From Desulfovibrio mangrovi (lineage in GTDB: Bacteria; Desulfobacterota; Desulfovibrionia; Desulfovibrionales; Desulfovibrionaceae), in the NCBI RefSeq assembly GCF_026230175.1, contig NZ_CP104208.1, forward strand, positions 1-64,000: a DNA stretch of 64,000 nucleotides. The letters run 5' to 3'. Position 1 is the first letter of the stretch, and each line of letters starts with the position of its first letter. The notes beneath the pieces are model-generated. The model did no database searches. It worked only from the letters and a program-made list of their open reading frames with translations, and was not told the origin of the DNA. Positions 61,511 to 64,000 of the stretch are shown piece after piece. The position numbers and the translations under genes are program-made.

Positions 61511-61641
61511 CTCCTCTATGATATAGGTATGATGCGTGTGTATGGCTCAGGGGGGAGCTGACGTGCGTTTTTTTTCATAAGAGCGTTCCTCGTCTGGGAA
61601 ACGCCATAGACAACGCGGGGGCCTGGATGGTGAGTTACAAG

Positions 61642-62415
61642 ATGGAAAAAGGTGGCATTTATTCCTCAAAAGGTACCAGTTGGATAGGTTCTGGAACCAC
61701 CAAACGCAAGGTGGTTTCCAAGAAGTTCTGGTTTGCCTTCGAGTTACCCGACGGCAGCTACAGGGTTCAGCCGCTGACAAGCAACATGGTGCCTGCCGGA
61801 TCTCCCCGTGACGTGAGCGTGCAGGAGTTCCGAAGCAGCTATGAATTCGAGCCGGACTTTTATGTGGACCCGCAGCGCGTCATCTCGCTTATGCCGGAGA
61901 AGGACAGGCCGCCGCTGGACGCAGAGCCAGAGATTCCCACGCTTCCGGATGAAGAGCCTGTAGCGGCGGAGCCGTCGGGCAAAGGCCGAAAAGCTCTGAG
62001 TGAGGAAGAACTGGAGCGGCTGGAGACGGAGGTTCGTACTGATTTCGGCATGGGGCTTACCTTTTTCAGGACCGGCAATACCCGAAAAGCCTTGGAAATT
62101 TTCAACGCCATACCCGATATGGATGTGGACTGGCAGCCGGAACACAAGCACATGTTCTCGGAATTTGGCACGGGATTGCGTAAAACTCGCTTGCTTGATG
62201 TGGCTCTTAAGCATTATTTCAAGGCGTTGGAGCTTGCACCAAAGGATGAGAACCTGCACCACAACATTGCTCGTGTGTTCTACGAGCAGAACAAATACGA
62301 TAGTTGCAAGGAATGGTTGGAAAAATCCCTGCAGATTAATCCGCAGCTTGTTCCTTCCAAACAATTCCTGAGCTTTCTGCACAAGTCGGGAAAACTGCCT
62401 TCCTACCAATTCTGA
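61642..62415 (+). CDS. TPR protein of unknown function (paralog pair, first)
   Basis: 257 residues from the ATG at 61642, which has GGTGAG seven bases upstream; an ATG at 61627 is also possible. A beta-rich N-terminal domain (about 1-75, K-K-F-W-F-A-F-E), an acidic Pro/Glu linker, then three to four TPRs (about 140-245). No signal peptide. Similar to the next gene throughout, especially in H-K-H-x-F-x-x-F-G and D-E-N-x-x-H-N-x-A-R. Function unknown. Confidence 0.8.
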   Translation: MEKGGIYSSKGTSWIGSGTTKRKVVSKKFWFAFELPDGSYRVQPLTSNMVPAGSPRDVSVQEFRSSYEFEPDFYVDPQRVISLMPEKDRPPLDAEPEIPTLPDEEPVAAEPSGKGRKALSEEELERLETEVRTDFGMGLTFFRTGNTRKALEIFNAIPDMDVDWQPEHKHMFSEFGTGLRKTRLLDVALKHYFKALELAPKDENLHHNIARVFYEQNKYDSCKEWLEKSLQINPQLVPSKQFLSFLHKSGKLPSYQF

Positions 62416-62460
62416 TCTGCGATTCCGGCGTGATGCATGCGCCGGTCGGGAGAACGCGTT

Positions 62461-63384
62461 TTGGAAATAGACAACTTTCGTGGCGTTTATTCCTCCCGGG
62501 AAACAGACCACACTTCTCAGACTCCTGGTGCGACCAGAACGCGGAAGCGTTACTGGCTGGTATGGGACGATACGGACGAGACCGTTCTCGTGCAGCCGCT
62601 TTCCGCTTCGCTGGAACCTTCCGGCGTCAAGCGCATTATACCCGTTGAGGATCTCGATACTCTTTACGTGGAAGAGCCCTCCGTGGTTCCCTCCTTTTCC
62701 CAGCCCCATCTGACCGAGCCTGACGGCTGGGAGAGGATTACCGCTGCTTCCGTGCCGGATTCGGGGGTGGAAGGGATCGACGGCGAAGGAGAACGCGCCT
62801 CCGGCGATGATGTCATGAAGCTTCCCCGCGAGGTGCGGCGTCAGGCCATAGATCTTGATGATACCGGTTTTCTTGCGGGGCTGGAGGAAGAGACGCCTGC
62901 AAGCGGAACGGACGATGCCTTCATTACCGGACGAGATGCCCGCCGTCAGCCTGCTGCCCCTGCCGATGCCGCAGCAGATGAGAAGGAACGAGAACTGCGT
63001 GCTGCTTTCGGCCTGGCGCTTATGGAGTTCAAGCGCGGCAACCGTGCCAAGGCGCTTCGTCTGTTTGAGGATTTGACGAAAGAGAGCGGGCTGGTTACCG
63101 CACACAAGCATGTGTTCACGGATTTCGGCATCAGCTTGCGCAAGAGCAAGCTTTTGGATATGGCGCTGAAGCATCATCTGAAGGCCGTTGCATTGAGCCA
63201 TGATGATGAGAATGCGTACCATAATGTCGCCCGGATATACTACGAACTTGGTGACATGGATAATGCTCTACGCTATCTGCAGAAGTCTCTGGAATTGAAC
63301 CCGTCCCTGATCCCCTCTGAACGGTTCATGCGTTTCATCCGCAGGAAACAGAAAGGTGACAGGACCTTGAAGCTCGACATGTGA
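62461..63384 (+). CDS. TPR protein of unknown function (paralog pair, second)
   Basis: 307 residues from the TTG at 62461, chosen because GGGAG stands eight bases before it and the N-terminus then aligns with the paralog (M-E-I-D-N-F-R-G-V-Y-S-S against M-E-K-G-G-I-Y-S-S). An ATG at 62437 is the alternative. Same layout: beta-rich start, longer acidic linker (about 80-180), TPRs at the end. Probably cytoplasmic. Confidence 0.8.
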   Translation: MEIDNFRGVYSSRETDHTSQTPGATRTRKRYWLVWDDTDETVLVQPLSASLEPSGVKRIIPVEDLDTLYVEEPSVVPSFSQPHLTEPDGWERITAASVPDSGVEGIDGEGERASGDDVMKLPREVRRQAIDLDDTGFLAGLEEETPASGTDDAFITGRDARRQPAAPADAAADEKERELRAAFGLALMEFKRGNRAKALRLFEDLTKESGLVTAHKHVFTDFGISLRKSKLLDMALKHHLKAVALSHDDENAYHNVARIYYELGDMDNALRYLQKSLELNPSLIPSERFMRFIRRKQKGDRTLKLDM

Positions 63385-63406
63385 TTAACGCGTAAACGAG
63401 GCATAG

Positions 63407-64000
63407 ATGAATAAGAATGTCGCCATGCTCATCCTTTCCGTGGTGCTGCTGGCAATGATTCTGATTGTTTTGAACCAGTGGGCGTTTGGTCCCGCTTCCG
63501 CGCCGCAGGGCGGTGCGGAGTTTTCCGACATCCTGAAGAAGTCTCCTGTGGTCAAGGTGCCGTCGGATGCTCCCGGCGTGCGCATTCCTGTGGGCAACCA
63601 GTCTGAAGCCGAGCCTGCGCCTGTTGTGCAGCCCGGGGCACAGGATGTGTCTGATGTGCCTGCCGCAAGTGATGCGCCGTCTGCTCCTGCTGCCATTGGA
63701 GCGGGACAGGCGCAAGACGCAGTGCAGTCTGCGCAGGTGAAATCCGAGCCCGCAGCTGTGGAACAGGTGCGTCCTGAGCCGCTGCAGCCTGCTCCGGTGA
63801 AGCCCGCAGTTCCCGCGAAGAAGGAGAGCGTGCAGGCCGTTGCCGCCCCCAAGGTCAAGGAAAGCGCAAAGAAGCCTGAGCCAGTGAAAGCTGCTCCGGT
63901 TCCTGTCAAATCTGCTCCTGTCAAACCTGCCGTGAATGCGCTGCAGTCCATTGTCTTTACTGCCAGCGGTAATACCGGTGTGCTGGAAGTTGTCGCGGCG
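63407..64000 (+). CDS. Membrane-anchored Pro/Ala-rich protein, start only (runs past the window)
   Basis: 198 codons visible, no stop before the window end. GAGG precedes the ATG. One N-terminal membrane helix (about 5-23), then a long low-complexity linker rich in Ala, Pro, Val and Lys. A folded domain seems to begin near residue 185 (S-I-V-F-T-A-S-G-N). The end of this domain resembles AMIN-type beta repeats, but too little is visible to call it. Frames on the minus strand here are shadows of the biased composition. Confidence 0.75.
   Translation, partial: MNKNVAMLILSVVLLAMILIVLNQWAFGPASAPQGGAEFSDILKKSPVVKVPSDAPGVRIPVGNQSEAEPAPVVQPGAQDVSDVPAASDAPSAPAAIGAGQAQDAVQSAQVKSEPAAVEQVRPEPLQPAPVKPAVPAKKESVQAVAAPKVKESAKKPEPVKAAPVPVKSAPVKPAVNALQSIVFTASGNTGVLEVVAA

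Noticed and set aside
61744-63222. A 492-codon minus-strand frame opposite the two TPR genes
   Set aside because: The plus-strand genes are a paralog pair with TPR periodicity; the antisense frame is a shadow.
63385-63951. Minus-strand Ala/Gly/Thr-rich frame at the window end
   Set aside because: It is the antisense of the Pro/Ala-rich linker of the gene starting at 63407 and has no start signal.

Overview
The window looks like a chromosomal segment of a sulfate-reducing deltaproteobacterium, most likely Desulfovibrionales. The grounds are a selenocysteine formate dehydrogenase with Hnd-type partners, HypA/HypB, MinD/NifX-type Fe-S ATPase cassettes, MqnP of the futalosine menaquinone route, hgcAB mercury-methylation genes and a high G+C composition. 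The species cannot be fixed from sequence alone.

Layout. 1-50 is the 3' end of a 5S rRNA with its terminator. 631-1158 is a DJ-1/PfpI protein. 1336-17585 is a Pel-type exopolysaccharide locus, transcribed leftward: a PelC-like lipoprotein, a PelA deacetylase, PelB as two proteins, PelD, PelE, PelF, PelG, a sugar epimerase and an HDOD protein. The PelA glycoside-hydrolase half is a separate divergent lipoprotein gene. A second HDOD gene flanks the other end. 18993-24864 holds proC, ndk and an envelope set (divergent polysaccharide deacetylase, CtpA protease, EnvC-like activator, HhH-GPD glycosylase).

25102-27218 is an isolated hgcA-hgcB cassette and the most unusual part of the window. The hgcA frame extends about 270 codons upstream of the usual HgcA start, through two in-frame TGA codons. 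Each TGA follows a Cys codon and is followed by a SECIS-like hairpin. The first hairpin has the same 18-nt spacing as the classical Sec site of fdhA in this window. Read as Sec, hgcA encodes a 604-residue protein: four CxC motifs, six vicinal C-C/C-U pairs, then a normal HgcA corrinoid domain and five membrane helices. I know of no described HgcA with such a domain.

27312-32569 carries hrpB, two tandem amino-acid-type solute-binding proteins and a universal stress protein with a Cys tail. 32912-41227 is a one-carbon module: fhs, folD, and an HndA/HndC/FdhA formate dehydrogenase with Sec351. 41324-48611 holds an Lrp/AsnC regulator, a SPOR protein, YwbE, an AI-2E-family permease, and an EmrAB pump with a TetR regulator. 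48851-54333 holds LysE, a Cys-rich lipoprotein, a MogA-like protein, an HD-GYP protein, MqnP and a TPR-PDZ lipoprotein. 54460-61414 is a metallocluster/Ni maturation block: Mrp-NifX, two ferredoxin-MinD ATPases, a small Cys protein, a double NifX protein, a sigma-54 activator, and HypB/HypA. The end carries two paralogous TPR proteins and the start of a membrane-anchored Pro/Ala-rich protein.

How it fits together: PelD keeps a c-di-GMP I-site, and an HD-GYP protein lies in the same window, so Pel is probably c-di-GMP controlled. Formate dehydrogenase, Fhs and FolD link formate to methylene-THF, upstream of the methyl-corrinoid chemistry HgcA needs. All functional statements are homology readings by eye; no search was run.
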